NCBI RefSeq assembly: GCF_902506655.1
Contig: NZ_LR734808.1
Span: forward strand, 1,426,001-1,490,000
Length of the DNA stretch: 64,000 bases
Source: Marinoscillum sp. 108
GTDB taxonomy: Bacteria; Bacteroidota; Bacteroidia; Cytophagales; Cyclobacteriaceae
Direction: 5' to 3'
Shown: piece by piece, positions 52,818 to 61,576 of the stretch
How positions within the stretch are numbered: position 1 is the stretch's first letter
Layout: each line of letters starts with the position of its first letter
Made by a program: the position numbers and the translations under genes
The notes under the pieces: generated by a model
The model's database searches: none
What the model saw: the letters and a program-made list of their open reading frames with translations, nothing else
Told to the model about the DNA's origin: nothing

Positions 52818-53444
52818 ATGAACAAAGATGTGAATACGTATTTCTCAGATGGGTGCGGACGGTGCTCGTTTTATGCTACCCCACAGTGTAAAGTGAGAAA
52901 TTGGCCGAAAGAGCTCGAACAACTCAGAAGAATTGCTCTCGATTCCGGGCTCAACGAAGAATCAAAATGGGGTGTACCCTGCTATACCCATCAGGGTAAA
53001 AACATCTTAATTGTCAGCGCTTTCAAGGAATACTGTGCCCTTAGTTTTTTCAAAGGATCCTTACTTCAGGACACTTATGGTCTACTGGAAAAGCCCGGAG
53101 AGAACACACAAGGAGGACGTCTCATTAAATTCACCCGTTTGAAAGAGGTCTTGGATCAGGAGACCACACTCAAAGCCTACATTTATGAGGCCATCGAAGT
53201 AGAAAAAGCTGGTTTGGAGGTGACTTTCAAAGAAAACCCCGAACCTCTACCGGAAGAGTTACAGTTGAAGCTGCAGGAAAATCCTGACTTGAAGGCAGCT
53301 TTTGAAGCCTTGACTCCCGGTAAGCAAAGAGGCTATATCCTGCATTTCTCGGCACCCAAACAGGCCAAAACGAGAATATCAAGGATTGAGAAATGTATTC
53401 CGCAGATTCTGGAAGGAAAAGGATTTTTTGATCGTTACCCTTGA
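52818..53444 (+). CDS. YdeI-like/DUF1801 protein, copy 2 with Cys-rich N-terminus
   Basis: This 208-residue paralogue of the preceding gene has the same DUF1801-type core and C-terminal OmdA block (SRIEKCIPQILEGKGF). It differs by about 15 extra N-terminal residues carrying DGCGRCSFYATPQCKVRNW. Three Cys (CxxC...C) there could bind zinc or iron, or act as a redox switch; copy 1 has no equivalent. It is the last gene of the arsR-led operon. Confidence 0.9.
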   Translation: MNKDVNTYFSDGCGRCSFYATPQCKVRNWPKELEQLRRIALDSGLNEESKWGVPCYTHQGKNILIVSAFKEYCALSFFKGSLLQDTYGLLEKPGENTQGGRLIKFTRLKEVLDQETTLKAYIYEAIEVEKAGLEVTFKENPEPLPEELQLKLQENPDLKAAFEALTPGKQRGYILHFSAPKQAKTRISRIEKCIPQILEGKGFFDRYP

Positions 53445-53508
53445 GCAAGTCCCTTTTTGCACCCCCAATCCCCCCTCCATCCGTTAAGTAGTCAAATGCT
53501 TAACATAC

Positions 53509-54087
53509 ATGATCGAAAAGGTAAACATCCTGAACACAGAGATCCTCTCTGACAACTGGTACACTCTCCGAAAAATCACCTACGAATACCTCAAAAAAGA
53601 TGGCTCCCTCCAAACACAGACCCGGGAAGCCTACGACCGGGGCAATGGCGCCACCATCCTCCTCTACAACAAAGCTCAGAAAACCGTCATCCTCACACGG
53701 CAGTTTCGATTGCCCACCTTTATCAATGGGAATGACAGTGGCATGCTGATAGAAGCCTGTGCCGGCCTGCTGGATAAAGACAATCCTGAAGACTGCATCA
53801 AACGAGAAACAGAAGAAGAAACGGGCTATCAAGTATCCTCTGTTCACAAAATATTCGAAGCCTATATGTCACCAGGCTCGGTCACGGAAATATTACACTT
53901 CTTCATTGCTGAGTATGCCAAAGAGATGAAAGTCAGTGACGGAGGCGGAGTGGAACACGAAGAGGAAAATATTGAAGTCATGGAACTCCCCTTTGAAACG
54001 GCCCTGAATATGATCAGCTCAGGTGAAATCAAAGACGGAAAAACCATTATGCTTCTCCAACACCTCAGACTGCACCAGATCTTATGA
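53509..54087 (+). CDS. nudK: GDP-mannose pyrophosphatase-like Nudix hydrolase
   Basis: This 192-residue enzyme matches Nud[68 protein letters not shown] is the family N-terminal part. It is followed by the Nudix box ([25 protein letters not shown]) and the [17 protein letters not shown] segment. NudK hydrolyses GDP-mannose and related nucleotide sugars. The Nudix box keeps the RE-x2-EE-x-GY acids, with '[10 protein letters not shown]'. It is monocistronic and ends before a strong bidirectional hairpin. Confidence 0.92.
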   Translation: MIEKVNILNTEILSDNWYTLRKITYEYLKKDGSLQTQTREAYDRGNGATILLYNKAQKTVILTRQFRLPTFINGNDSGMLIEACAGLLDKDNPEDCIKRETEEETGYQVSSVHKIFEAYMSPGSVTEILHFFIAEYAKEMKVSDGGGVEHEEENIEVMELPFETALNMISSGEIKDGKTIMLLQHLRLHQIL

Positions 54088-54099
54088 CCTTCAATGAAC

Positions 54100-54121
54100 C
54101 GGGTGGGCCCTGGCCCACCCG
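54100..54121. terminator. Palindromic hairpin between convergent genes
   Basis: CGGGTGGGCC-CT-GGCCCACCCG is a perfect 10-bp GC-rich stem with a 2-nt centre. It lies 12 bp after nudK and 6 bp before the stop of the convergent Xre gene. It lacks a T tract on either side, so its strength as a terminator is uncertain; it may act bidirectionally. Confidence 0.6.
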
Positions 54122-54127
54122 AAGAGA

Positions 54128-54322
54128 TTAATCCTCATATTGAAATACCTCCTCAATAGTGAGCCGAAACAAGCCCGCCAATTTGAAAGCCAGCGGCAAA
54201 CTGGGATCAAACTTCCCCTTTTCTATGGCGTTGATGGTCTGTCGGGACACCCCCAGCTCATCGGCGAGTTGTGCCTGGGTGATGTCCCGTTCGGCACGTA
54301 ATACTTTGATGCGATTCTTCAT
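54128..54322 (-). CDS. Small Xre-family HTH regulator
   Basis: This 64-residue Cro/CI-type DNA-binding protein is MKNRIKVLRAERDITQAQLADELGVSRQTINAIEKGKFDPSLPLAFKLAGLF... with the HTH at about 14-35 and a C-terminal TIEEVFQYED. It is typical of the YgzD/YozG-like small Xre group that is paired with a multi-spanning membrane protein. The start overlaps the stop of the upstream membrane gene (ATGA), so they are coupled. Candidate operators lie just upstream of that gene. Confidence 0.93.
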   Translation of the reverse strand: MKNRIKVLRAERDITQAQLADELGVSRQTINAIEKGKFDPSLPLAFKLAGLFRLTIEEVFQYED

Positions 54323-54732
54323 TTGTAACGCGTTAAACCGACCACAGTAGCCACCAAATAGGTGAGCCCAATCAATATCACAAGGTGCGAAATCTCCGCA
54401 TCATAGCTGATCACATTGGCAACATCCAGCATTGAGTAGCTAAGCCCTCCTACTACCGCAACACCCAATGCCAGTGCCAGTGACTCCAACTGCACTTTTC
54501 TGTTTAACTCATCCAACCCATTCAAATGTCTCTTATTCGCCAGGATCATCCCCACACCGATCGCGGTATTGATCAGGATTGCTATTAGCGAAATAGAAGC
54601 ATCATTTTCCCAGATGTATTTTGGTCCTAAGGAAACCACTGCCATGGTGAGGGTCCAGGCCAGGGTCCATACAGCCAAATTTGCTGTGTTACGCTTATTC
54701 ACCTGTTTCCAACTTTCTGATTGCTTACTCAT
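54319..54732 (-). CDS. Four-helix membrane protein partner of Xre regulator
   Basis: This 137-residue inner-membrane protein has about four hydrophobic segments (around 20-35, 45-65, 83-105, 112-135). I do not recognise a named domain with certainty; it resembles DUF2178-type proteins commonly paired with YgzD-like regulators. The Xre gene directly follows with a 4-bp overlap. The pair may act as a membrane sensor with a cytoplasmic repressor. The function is unproven. Confidence 0.85.
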   Translation of the reverse strand: MSKQSESWKQVNKRNTANLAVWTLAWTLTMAVVSLGPKYIWENDASISLIAILINTAIGVGMILANKRHLNGLDELNRKVQLESLALALGVAVVGGLSYSMLDVANVISYDAEISHLVILIGLTYLVATVVGLTRYK

Positions 54733-54733
54733 A

Positions 54734-54771
54734 AGTCAAGTTAGTTTTAATTTTAGTCAAGTTTATTTGAC
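54734..54771. promoter_or_regulatory. Candidate Xre operator: direct and inverted repeats
   Basis: AGTCAAGTT occurs at 54734-54742 and 54755-54763, spaced 21 bp apart (two helical turns). The second copy overlaps an inverted repeat GTCAA-N6-TTGAC (54756-54771). All lie directly upstream of the membrane/Xre gene start at 54732, where an autoregulating Xre repressor would bind. Assignment rests on symmetry and position. Confidence 0.45.
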
Positions 54772-54875
54772 ACAAATAAAGACCAATTAAGTTAGATATC
54801 AAACTCATCAGACAAAAAGTTAAGTAAACTTTACATTTTCATAAAAATAGCTTCCAAGAATTACCTCACACCCGC

Positions 54876-54944
54876 TGATGTAGTGTTGATGTAATGGATG
54901 TTGTAGTATTGATGTAACCGGTGCTGTGGTATTGATGTGTTGTG
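54876..54944. repeat. Three tandem 23-bp repeats upstream of the GH81 gene
   Basis: Copies at 54876-54898, 54899-54921 and 54922-54944 follow each other without spacers and share the core T-G-N-TGTRGTRTTGATGTAA. They lie in the 385-bp gap 54733-55117 between the Xre pair and the large secreted glucanase. The gap also holds the Xre operator candidate and a long imperfect inverted repeat (55018-55085) but no gene. A role as regulator-binding iterons is possible. Confidence 0.6.
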
Positions 54945-55017
54945 TTCCCCCAGACTCCGGGATATACTGGAGTAATTTTAAAAATTGAATCAATAAAAAA
55001 TAAAAACCATAAAAACA

Positions 55018-55085
55018 GGGATTTATTCTGGCTTCATTTTACAAAATTTAAAATCAAACAGAACACGAAAACCAGTAAAAATCCC
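55018..55085. promoter_or_regulatory. Long imperfect inverted repeat in GH81 leader
   Basis: GGGATTTATTCTGG (55018-55031) and CCAGTAAAAATCCC (55072-55085) are complementary at 12 of 14 positions, with a 40-nt loop. It ends 32 bp before the ATG of the glucanase gene. If within the mRNA, it could form a leader stem that affects translation or stability. Confidence 0.35.
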
Positions 55086-55117
55086 AATCTCAACCATCAC
55101 TTATCTAAACCTATGTT

Positions 55118-58100
55118 ATGAACAATCCAACAACACCATGGAAATCCATCTTGCTAACGCTGATCCTTATCTTCACCTTTTTCTTTAATCCTATAGCACA
55201 AACCATCCCGGTAGGCAGTGGTAGCTACATTACAGTATTTCCCGGCACCGATGCAGCCGGACGCAATACCTTTCCCAGTGGCTCTCCGCAGCTCTCTGGG
55301 GCGGCTGGCACCAAGCCTGTACCTACTAACGATTGGTACTCTAATATGATCAAAGTGGATCATGGCGGGCAGGCCTTTAACTATCCCTTATCCTATAAGT
55401 CACTCACCAGCGGCTTGGTCATCAACTACACGGTGCCTCCTGCGGCTGGCCCTACAGAGTATCGTCAGCCGATGGGTGATGTCAATGGCATAGTCATGGG
55501 TGTAGATGGCCTCAGTGCCAGTCAGTCCACTGCCTCTGACCACTCCGACTGGGCAGTCACCATGTCCTGGGCAGGTTCCGGCAAAACCTTCAACGCCACT
55601 ATGGGCATTGGCATGCCCTTCACCTATTTCACCAAAGGCGGCAGTGATGTGGCCAAAGTCTCGGTTAATCACAATCCTGCGGGAGCCACGGTAAGCGGTA
55701 ACAAAATCATCATCACCAACAACTACAACGGCGCTAACTTCGTGATTTTCGGGCCCGCCGGCACAGTATGGTCAGGAAGTGGAGGACAATATACCTCCAG
55801 CCTCAACGGCAAAAACTACTGGTCTATAGCCATGCTCCCACCTGGCGCCGATGTGAATTCGGCCATTACAGCTTTGGAGCCACATGCCTTTGTTTTTCCA
55901 GGCAATACCCTTTCTGACTACAGCTATAATGAGGCCACTGGCACAGTGACCACCACATTCACCATCACTCCCGATGTGAAAGAAGGTGGCAATAACACCT
56001 TCGTACAAGGCCTCCTTCCCCATCAATGGTCTCGACTCGCCTCCGGATCGGCACAGCCCACTGGCATGAGCTACCCAACCGTGCGAGGCGAATTGAAACT
56101 TCTTCATGGCAATACTTTCTCTGTGGCCAATAAGTTTGCAGGCATCCTGCCCACCCTGCCCGACTTGGGAAAATACAGTAGCGGATTTGATCCAGGAGCA
56201 CTCTACCAGAAAATAGAGGCCATCAAAAATGACGGACTGGCTGAATGGACCGACTCCTACAATGAAGGGCAGGCCATGAATCGCCTGATTCAGGTGGCTC
56301 ACCTGGCAGACCAGATCGGACACACCGAAGCTCGTGATCAGCTAGTCAATACCGTGAAAAGCAGACTGGAAGACTGGTTCAAAGCGGAAGGTGGCGAAGT
56401 GGCCTTCCTCTTCTACTACAATGATACCTGGAAGACCATGATCGGGTACCCCGCCGGACACCGCCAGGATCAAAACCTGAACGATCATCATTTTCACTGG
56501 GGTTACTTCATACATGCGGCAGCGGCCATAGAGCAGTACCAGCCCGGCTGGGCGGCGCAATGGGGCGGCATGGTAGACCTACTCATCCGCGATGCATCCA
56601 ACCCATCCCGAACGGATGCGATGTTCCCATTTATGAGAAATTTCAGCCCTTTTGCAGGGCATTGCTGGGCCAATGGATTTGCCACTGAGCCTTTTGGCAA
56701 TGACCAGGAATCCACTTCAGAATCCATGCAATTCAACTCCTCGCTGATCCACTGGGGGTCGGTCACTGGCAATGATGCCATCAGAGACCTGGGGATTTAC
56801 CTCTACACCACTGAGCAGTCGGCCATAGAAGAGTACTGGTTTGATCAGAATGACCGCACATTTCAGCCCGAATATCAGCATGAGATGGTAGCCCGAATCT
56901 GGGGTGGTGGGTATGACAATGGCACCTGGTGGACACAGGACATTGCAGCTTCCTACGGCATTCAGCTTTACCCAATCCACGGTGGAGCACTCTATATGGG
57001 CCACAATACGGCCTATGTACAGGAAGTTTGGAACGGGATGACCTCCAAAACGGATGTACTGAATAATGTATCGAATGACAACCTGTGGTACGACACCTAC
57101 TGGAGTTTCCTTTCCTTTTCGGATCCAGAGCTGGCCATCAGCCTTTATGATGCCTACCCCGACCGAAACATTAAGTTTGGCATATCCGATGCCCAAACGT
57201 ACCACTGGCTGCATGCCATGAATGCTATGGGACAGGTCATGGAAGAAGTGACTGCCGATTATCCTATTTCAGCGGTATTCAATAAAAATGGGGTGAAAAC
57301 GTACGTAGCGCACAACTATGGCTCCAGCTCCATCACCGTTCACTTTTCTGATGGATTCAGTCTCAACGTGCCTGGTGGTACCATGGTCACCAACAGAGAC
57401 ATCACACCAACAGCCACCATCTCCGCCAGTGCCAGTGAGATTCCGGCCAATGGCTCTGTGACCCTGAGTGCTTCCACCTCAGGCAGCGGCATTACCAAAG
57501 TAGAATTCTACCGTGGAAACCTGCTGATTGGCACCGATACCTCCGCCCCGTACTCTGCCACGGACAATAATGTGCCAGCCAGTCTTGTCAACTATTACGC
57601 CAAGGTTTATGTAGGCTCCAGCCTGGATGTGTCCAACATTGTTCGGGTGCAGGTAGGTTCTCAGCTGCCTTATACCGGAACCCCGGCTGCCATCCCCGGC
57701 ACAGTGGAGGCTGGCTACTACGACAGTTTCGAAGGTGGAAGCGGACAAGGCATCGCTTATTCTGATGCTACGCCATGGAATGAAGGAGACTTCCGACAAA
57801 GTGAAGCTGTGGATGCGGGCAGTACAGCCAGCGAAGGATTTACTGTGGGTTGGATTGATGCTGGTGAATGGCTGGAATACACGGTGAACGTGGCTCAGGC
57901 AGGAAATTACAACGTCCAGATCCGGTATACTTCCGGCAGTGCATCGGGAGGCGGCCCTTTCTGGTTTGAGCGCGAAGACGGCACCAAAATCAGCGAAGAC
58001 ATCACTGTAGCTATGAATGATGCGAGCTGGACTACATATACCAATAAGGACATTACCGGTGTGGCGCTGGGAGCGGGTACCCAGGTGATCAGGGTGCGGG

Positions 58101-59812
58101 CAGGAAATGGTGGCTTCAATCTGGGAAGAATGACGTTTGAATATGACGGCACCCCTACACCTGTACTCACGACCATCGTGGTGAGCCCTGCTAACGCATC
58201 TATCGCGCAAAATGACACGCAGCAGTTCACCGCACAAGGTTATGATCAAAATGGCGATCCCATAGCGATGACACCTGTCTGGAGCACTAATGGCGGAAGC
58301 ATTAATGGATCAGGTCTCTACACCGGATCAGCAGTGGGTAATTTTACAGTGACTGCTTCTGCCAGTGGAGTTTCAGGAAGTGCAAGTGTGTCTGTCAGCA
58401 ATCAGGCTCCGGTGCTCACTTCTATTACCGTGAGTCCGTCGAGTGCTTCTATCAGTCAGAATGCTACCCAGCAGTTTACCGCACAGGGCTTTGACCAAAA
58501 TGGCAATACCATGAGTATATCCCCAACCTGGACTGCCAATGGGGGCTCCATCAATGGATCCGGACTTTACACTGGTAGTTCTGTAGGCAGCTTTACGGTG
58601 ACAGCTTCCGCTCAGGGCGTTTCCGGAACAGCATCCATTACCGTGACTGGCGGTGGCGGAACGAGCTGTTCATTTCAGGCATCCACTGGTGACTATACGG
58701 CCGAGGTTTCTTCCGACTCCCCCAATCCTACGATTACCTTTGTACCGTCGGTAAGTGGTGTGGGTGATAATGTGACCATTCTTTACTATGGTACTTCACC
58801 CACTGGTGGATATCCGGGGTACATCGTTTCGCCAAACGCTCCCTACCAGATCAATGCAGCAGCCGGGCAAACGATCTACTTCTATTATACTTACAGTTTG
58901 CCACAAGGTGGAGAAAACAATACCTCAGCAAGCAGGCACTCATTTGAAGTAGGGAACTGTGGCGGAGGTGGCACACCCACCCCTGTACTGACCACCATCA
59001 CGGTGTCTCCGGCTTCTGTTACACTGGAGCTGAATGATACCCAGCAGTTTTCCGCACAGGGTTTTGACCAAAACGGAAACCCAATGAGTATGTCTCCCAC
59101 CTGGTCTGCAACTGGCGGAAGCATTAATGGATCCGGGCTGTATACCGCCAATTCGGCCGGGTCATTTACAGTCACAGCTTCTTCACAAGGTGTGTCTGGC
59201 AATACTGCCGTCACCGTGAATGCTTCAAGTGGTGGAGGATGCACATTTGTGGCGTCCACTGGCGATTATACAGCGGAAGTGTCATCTGATGCCTCCAATC
59301 CGACCATCACCTTTGTCCCTTCAGTGAGTGGTGTGGGGAACAATGTCACCATACTTTACTATAGCACCTCCCCTACAGGCAACTACCCCGGGTATATGGT
59401 CAGCCCAAATACTCCATACCAGATCAACGCAGCTGCCGGACAGACGATCTACTTCTATTACACCTACAGTTTGCCTCAGGGAGGAGAAAATAACACCTCT
59501 GCGACCAGACATAACTTTGTAGTTGGTAATTGCAGCTCAGGAGCCCGATGGGCGCCGGAAAGCACCGCATCGCAGGCCATCTCTGATATGATGATTTATC
59601 CCAATCCGGTCAATGACATGGTGATGATCTCCGGGCTTTCGGAAGCAGGTGAACTGGAACTGGTAGATGTAAGTGGTAGAGTTTGTCAAAAGTGGCTCAT
59701 CAATACCACCGACGGGCGCCAGCAATTGGACTTGAAACATCTGGCTTCGGGTACCTATCTGCTGAGGATCATTTCGTCGCAACCCAAAACGCTGCGACTG
59801 CTAAAAGAGTAA
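55118..59812 (+). CDS. Secreted modular GH81 endo-beta-1,3-glucanase
   Basis: This 1564-residue extracellular laminarinase-type enzyme starts with a signal peptide (about 1-27). The GH81 catalytic region covers about 35-740, with YNDTWKTMIGYPAGHRQDQNLNDHHFHWGYF and GNDQESTSESMQFN, the Glu-rich active-site block. Next are an Ig-like domain (about 765-847), a CBM6-like carbohydrate-binding module (about 850-1010) and two Big-type modules (about 1013-1178). A CBM56-like module (about 1184-1282) follows, then a third Big module (about 1288-1368) and a second CBM56-like module (about 1374-1473). A T9SS sorting domain closes the protein (about 1491-1564). CBM56 and GH81 both recognise beta-1,3-glucan, so the natural substrate is probably laminarin, callose or fungal-type wall glucan. 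No SusCD pair is next to it. Confidence 0.94.
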   Translation: MNNPTTPWKSILLTLILIFTFFFNPIAQTIPVGSGSYITVFPGTDAAGRNTFPSGSPQLSGAAGTKPVPTNDWYSNMIKVDHGGQAFNYPLSYKSLTSGLVINYTVPPAAGPTEYRQPMGDVNGIVMGVDGLSASQSTASDHSDWAVTMSWAGSGKTFNATMGIGMPFTYFTKGGSDVAKVSVNHNPAGATVSGNKIIITNNYNGANFVIFGPAGTVWSGSGGQYTSSLNGKNYWSIAMLPPGADVNSAITALEPHAFVFPGNTLSDYSYNEATGTVTTTFTITPDVKEGGNNTFVQGLLPHQWSRLASGSAQPTGMSYPTVRGELKLLHGNTFSVANKFAGILPTLPDLGKYSSGFDPGALYQKIEAIKNDGLAEWTDSYNEGQAMNRLIQVAHLADQIGHTEARDQLVNTVKSRLEDWFKAEGGEVAFLFYYNDTWKTMIGYPAGHRQDQNLNDHHFHWGYFIHAAAAIEQYQPGWAAQWGGMVDLLIRDASNPSRTDAMFPFMRNFSPFAGHCWANGFATEPFGNDQESTSESMQFNSSLIHWGSVTGNDAIRDLGIYLYTTEQSAIEEYWFDQNDRTFQPEYQHEMVARIWGGGYDNGTWWTQDIAASYGIQLYPIHGGALYMGHNTAYVQEVWNGMTSKTDVLNNVSNDNLWYDTYWSFLSFSDPELAISLYDAYPDRNIKFGISDAQTYHWLHAMNAMGQVMEEVTADYPISAVFNKNGVKTYVAHNYGSSSITVHFSDGFSLNVPGGTMVTNRDITPTATISASASEIPANGSVTLSASTSGSGITKVEFYRGNLLIGTDTSAPYSATDNNVPASLVNYYAKVYVGSSLDVSNIVRVQVGSQLPYTGTPAAIPGTVEAGYYDSFEGGSGQGIAYSDATPWNEGDFRQSEAVDAGSTASEGFTVGWIDAGEWLEYTVNVAQAGNYNVQIRYTSGSASGGGPFWFEREDGTKISEDITVAMNDASWTTYTNKDITGVALGAGTQVIRVRAGNGGFNLGRMTFEYDGTPTPVLTTIVVSPANASIAQNDTQQFTAQGYDQNGDPIAMTPVWSTNGGSINGSGLYTGSAVGNFTVTASASGVSGSASVSVSNQAPVLTSITVSPSSASISQNATQQFTAQGFDQNGNTMSISPTWTANGGSINGSGLYTGSSVGSFTVTASAQGVSGTASITVTGGGGTSCSFQASTGDYTAEVSSDSPNPTITFVPSVSGVGDNVTILYYGTSPTGGYPGYIVSPNAPYQINAAAGQTIYFYYTYSLPQGGENNTSASRHSFEVGNCGGGGTPTPVLTTITVSPASVTLELNDTQQFSAQGFDQNGNPMSMSPTWSATGGSINGSGLYTANSAGSFTVTASSQGVSGNTAVTVNASSGGGCTFVASTGDYTAEVSSDASNPTITFVPSVSGVGNNVTILYYSTSPTGNYPGYMVSPNTPYQINAAAGQTIYFYYTYSLPQGGENNTSATRHNFVVGNCSSGARWAPESTASQAISDMMIYPNPVNDMVMISGLSEAGELELVDVSGRVCQKWLINTTDGRQQLDLKHLASGTYLLRIISSQPKTLRLLKE

Positions 59813-59836
59813 ATCAATCTCATATACTAATCGATC

Positions 59837-59876
59837 AAAAGGTTGCTTCATTGAGGCAACCTTTTTCTTTTTTTTG
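59837..59876 (+). terminator. Intrinsic terminator after the GH81 gene
   Basis: AAAAGGTTGC (59837-59846) pairs with GCAACCTTTT (59856-59865) around a 9-nt loop, and a T-rich run continues to about 59875. It lies 24 bp after the stop codon. It ends the glucanase transcript before the convergent peptidase gene. Confidence 0.88.
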
Positions 59877-59922
59877 CCAGCCAGAACCGCCTCATTCTTT
59901 TTCCCAAACGAGGGGTTATCTC

Positions 59923-61452
59923 TTACAGATTCTTACTCCAGGCTTCAAACAGCTTTCTCTGGTCTTCACTCATCTCCTTCATTTTGGTGACGCTGATTCC
60001 GGCCTCACCCCTCGTGAGCTCCAGACCTATCTTAGCCAGATACTCCTCATGTGGCAGAGGATTGGCTGCCAAAATGTACTGATCAAAAAAATCTCTGATT
60101 TCAGGGTAGGTCATGGCAGTGAGGTCATCGAAAAAAGTCTTTTCTGAAACCGGCTTTCCCTTACCATATTGATCGATCAATTTCAGCATGAGTTCACGCA
60201 GGCCCGCTTGCCCTCCGGAGAGCTCCAAAAGTCTGATGTCCAGCAGGCCAGCAACCAATGAACCACGGAAATAGATATTGGCATATTCCTTTGAGGCCGC
60301 ACCCCCATTGAAAGACTCGTCCGAAAGCTTTTTCAAACTCCAGGTTGGATCAAAATACTTCTCATCAACCAAAATCTTAGTGGCAATAGCGTTTTGCAGG
60401 TAATCCTCCTCCTCGATCACTCCTCCTCGGTAAAGTAGCATATTGGATGCCCATTCGGTCACTCCTTCATACATCCAGAGATGTACGGAGGGTGTCGGGC
60501 TCACGAAATTGAAGGATTCTACAATCTCACTGTGGATATTGAGCGGAGTGACGATATGAAAAAACTCGTGCGAAGCAATATCCGTCACACTTTGCATGTA
60601 CTCGGGGGTAGGATCCTTCTCCTCTAGTACATACTCCGAGCTATAGGAGTGCTCCCAGGCTCCGGTAGCTCCGGTAAGGCCAGGCTCAAAAAAATACAGG
60701 AACGTATATCGATCCACAGGAAGCTTTACCAAAAACTGAAGTGTGGCATCCAGCATGTCCGACATACCCGCCAGAAGGCTTTTAGATTCAAATTTTCCTT
60801 GCTGTGAGTAGGTGTAAATTTCCACCTGAGTATCGGCGATGGTGGTATCAGCAAAAGAAAGCTCACCCATCAAGATTGGAGAATCCACGGCATGGTCGAA
60901 GCTGGAGGCCAGGAAACGGTGACCTTCCATAGGAAGCGCTGTTCCTATTTTCCAGTCATCCTTACCAGTAACACTAATACTGAGCGGCCTCTTCTGGTAA
61001 CCTTCGAAATAACCCATAATAGTGTGCGCATTGATCAATGCATGATCTTCCTCAATGGAGGAGCCACACATCAGGTAAACAGGAAAGTCCTCTACCGGAG
61101 TATCAAAAGTCTCTGCGATCTGATAAGTGATTTTGGCAATCTTGTGGGGTTTGCTTATTTCAAACTGATTTACTGACTTTCGAGTCACCAGGAGCTCCCT
61201 ACCCTTTTTATCAAAGGCCCGAAATGAACTCACAAACCGCCCCAAATTCATGGTCTGATAGGTACCGGGGGCAGTAGCTGCAAACTGATAAATGCGTGCC
61301 GATTTGTCCAAAGTGGTAGCTGGAGATAAGGTCACAAAAAAAGTGTCCAGATTTTGAGAAATGTCTATTTCATAAGACATCACCGGTAAGTCCTGAGCCA
61401 TTGCAAGTGTACTGACGGCCAGTGCGCCACAAAGTATGATAATTTTTTTCAT
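59923..61452 (-). CDS. M61-like metallopeptidase without C-terminal PDZ domain
   Basis: This exported peptidase is about 509 residues from the ATG at 61452, which directly precedes a signal peptide (MKKIIILCGALAVSTLAMAQ). An ATG at 61464 adds four residues. An N-terminal beta domain is followed by the catalytic domain. It has zinc motif HEFFH (about 295-299) and the third-ligand helix MYEGVTEW about 35 residues later, as in M61 glycyl aminopeptidase-like enzymes. The chain stops just after the family's YLAKIGLEL segment, where typical M61 proteins carry a PDZ domain. It stands alone and is convergent with the GH81 gene. Confidence 0.9.
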   Translation of the reverse strand: MKKIIILCGALAVSTLAMAQDLPVMSYEIDISQNLDTFFVTLSPATTLDKSARIYQFAATAPGTYQTMNLGRFVSSFRAFDKKGRELLVTRKSVNQFEISKPHKIAKITYQIAETFDTPVEDFPVYLMCGSSIEEDHALINAHTIMGYFEGYQKRPLSISVTGKDDWKIGTALPMEGHRFLASSFDHAVDSPILMGELSFADTTIADTQVEIYTYSQQGKFESKSLLAGMSDMLDATLQFLVKLPVDRYTFLYFFEPGLTGATGAWEHSYSSEYVLEEKDPTPEYMQSVTDIASHEFFHIVTPLNIHSEIVESFNFVSPTPSVHLWMYEGVTEWASNMLLYRGGVIEEEDYLQNAIATKILVDEKYFDPTWSLKKLSDESFNGGAASKEYANIYFRGSLVAGLLDIRLLELSGGQAGLRELMLKLIDQYGKGKPVSEKTFFDDLTAMTYPEIRDFFDQYILAANPLPHEEYLAKIGLELTRGEAGISVTKMKEMSEDQRKLFEAWSKNL

Positions 61453-61576
61453 CCCTGGAGTCATTTAAGTCTCCAAATAAACGAAGCTCATCAAAAAGAA
61501 AGATGTAGCTTTTTACTGATGGTTGTTGGTAGTTATAATCGGAGAAAATCAGCCAGTAATATGAGCACTAAACAGA

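Noticed and set aside
57479-58249. 256-codon open frame on the - strand inside the GH81 gene
   Set aside because: Antisense shadow of the CBM and Ig-like modules; no promoter or family.
58154-59535. CRISPR-like or satellite repeats suspected from repeated sequence
   Set aside because: The repeats are in-frame protein modules of different lengths (Big and CBM56-like), not short direct repeats with unique spacers.
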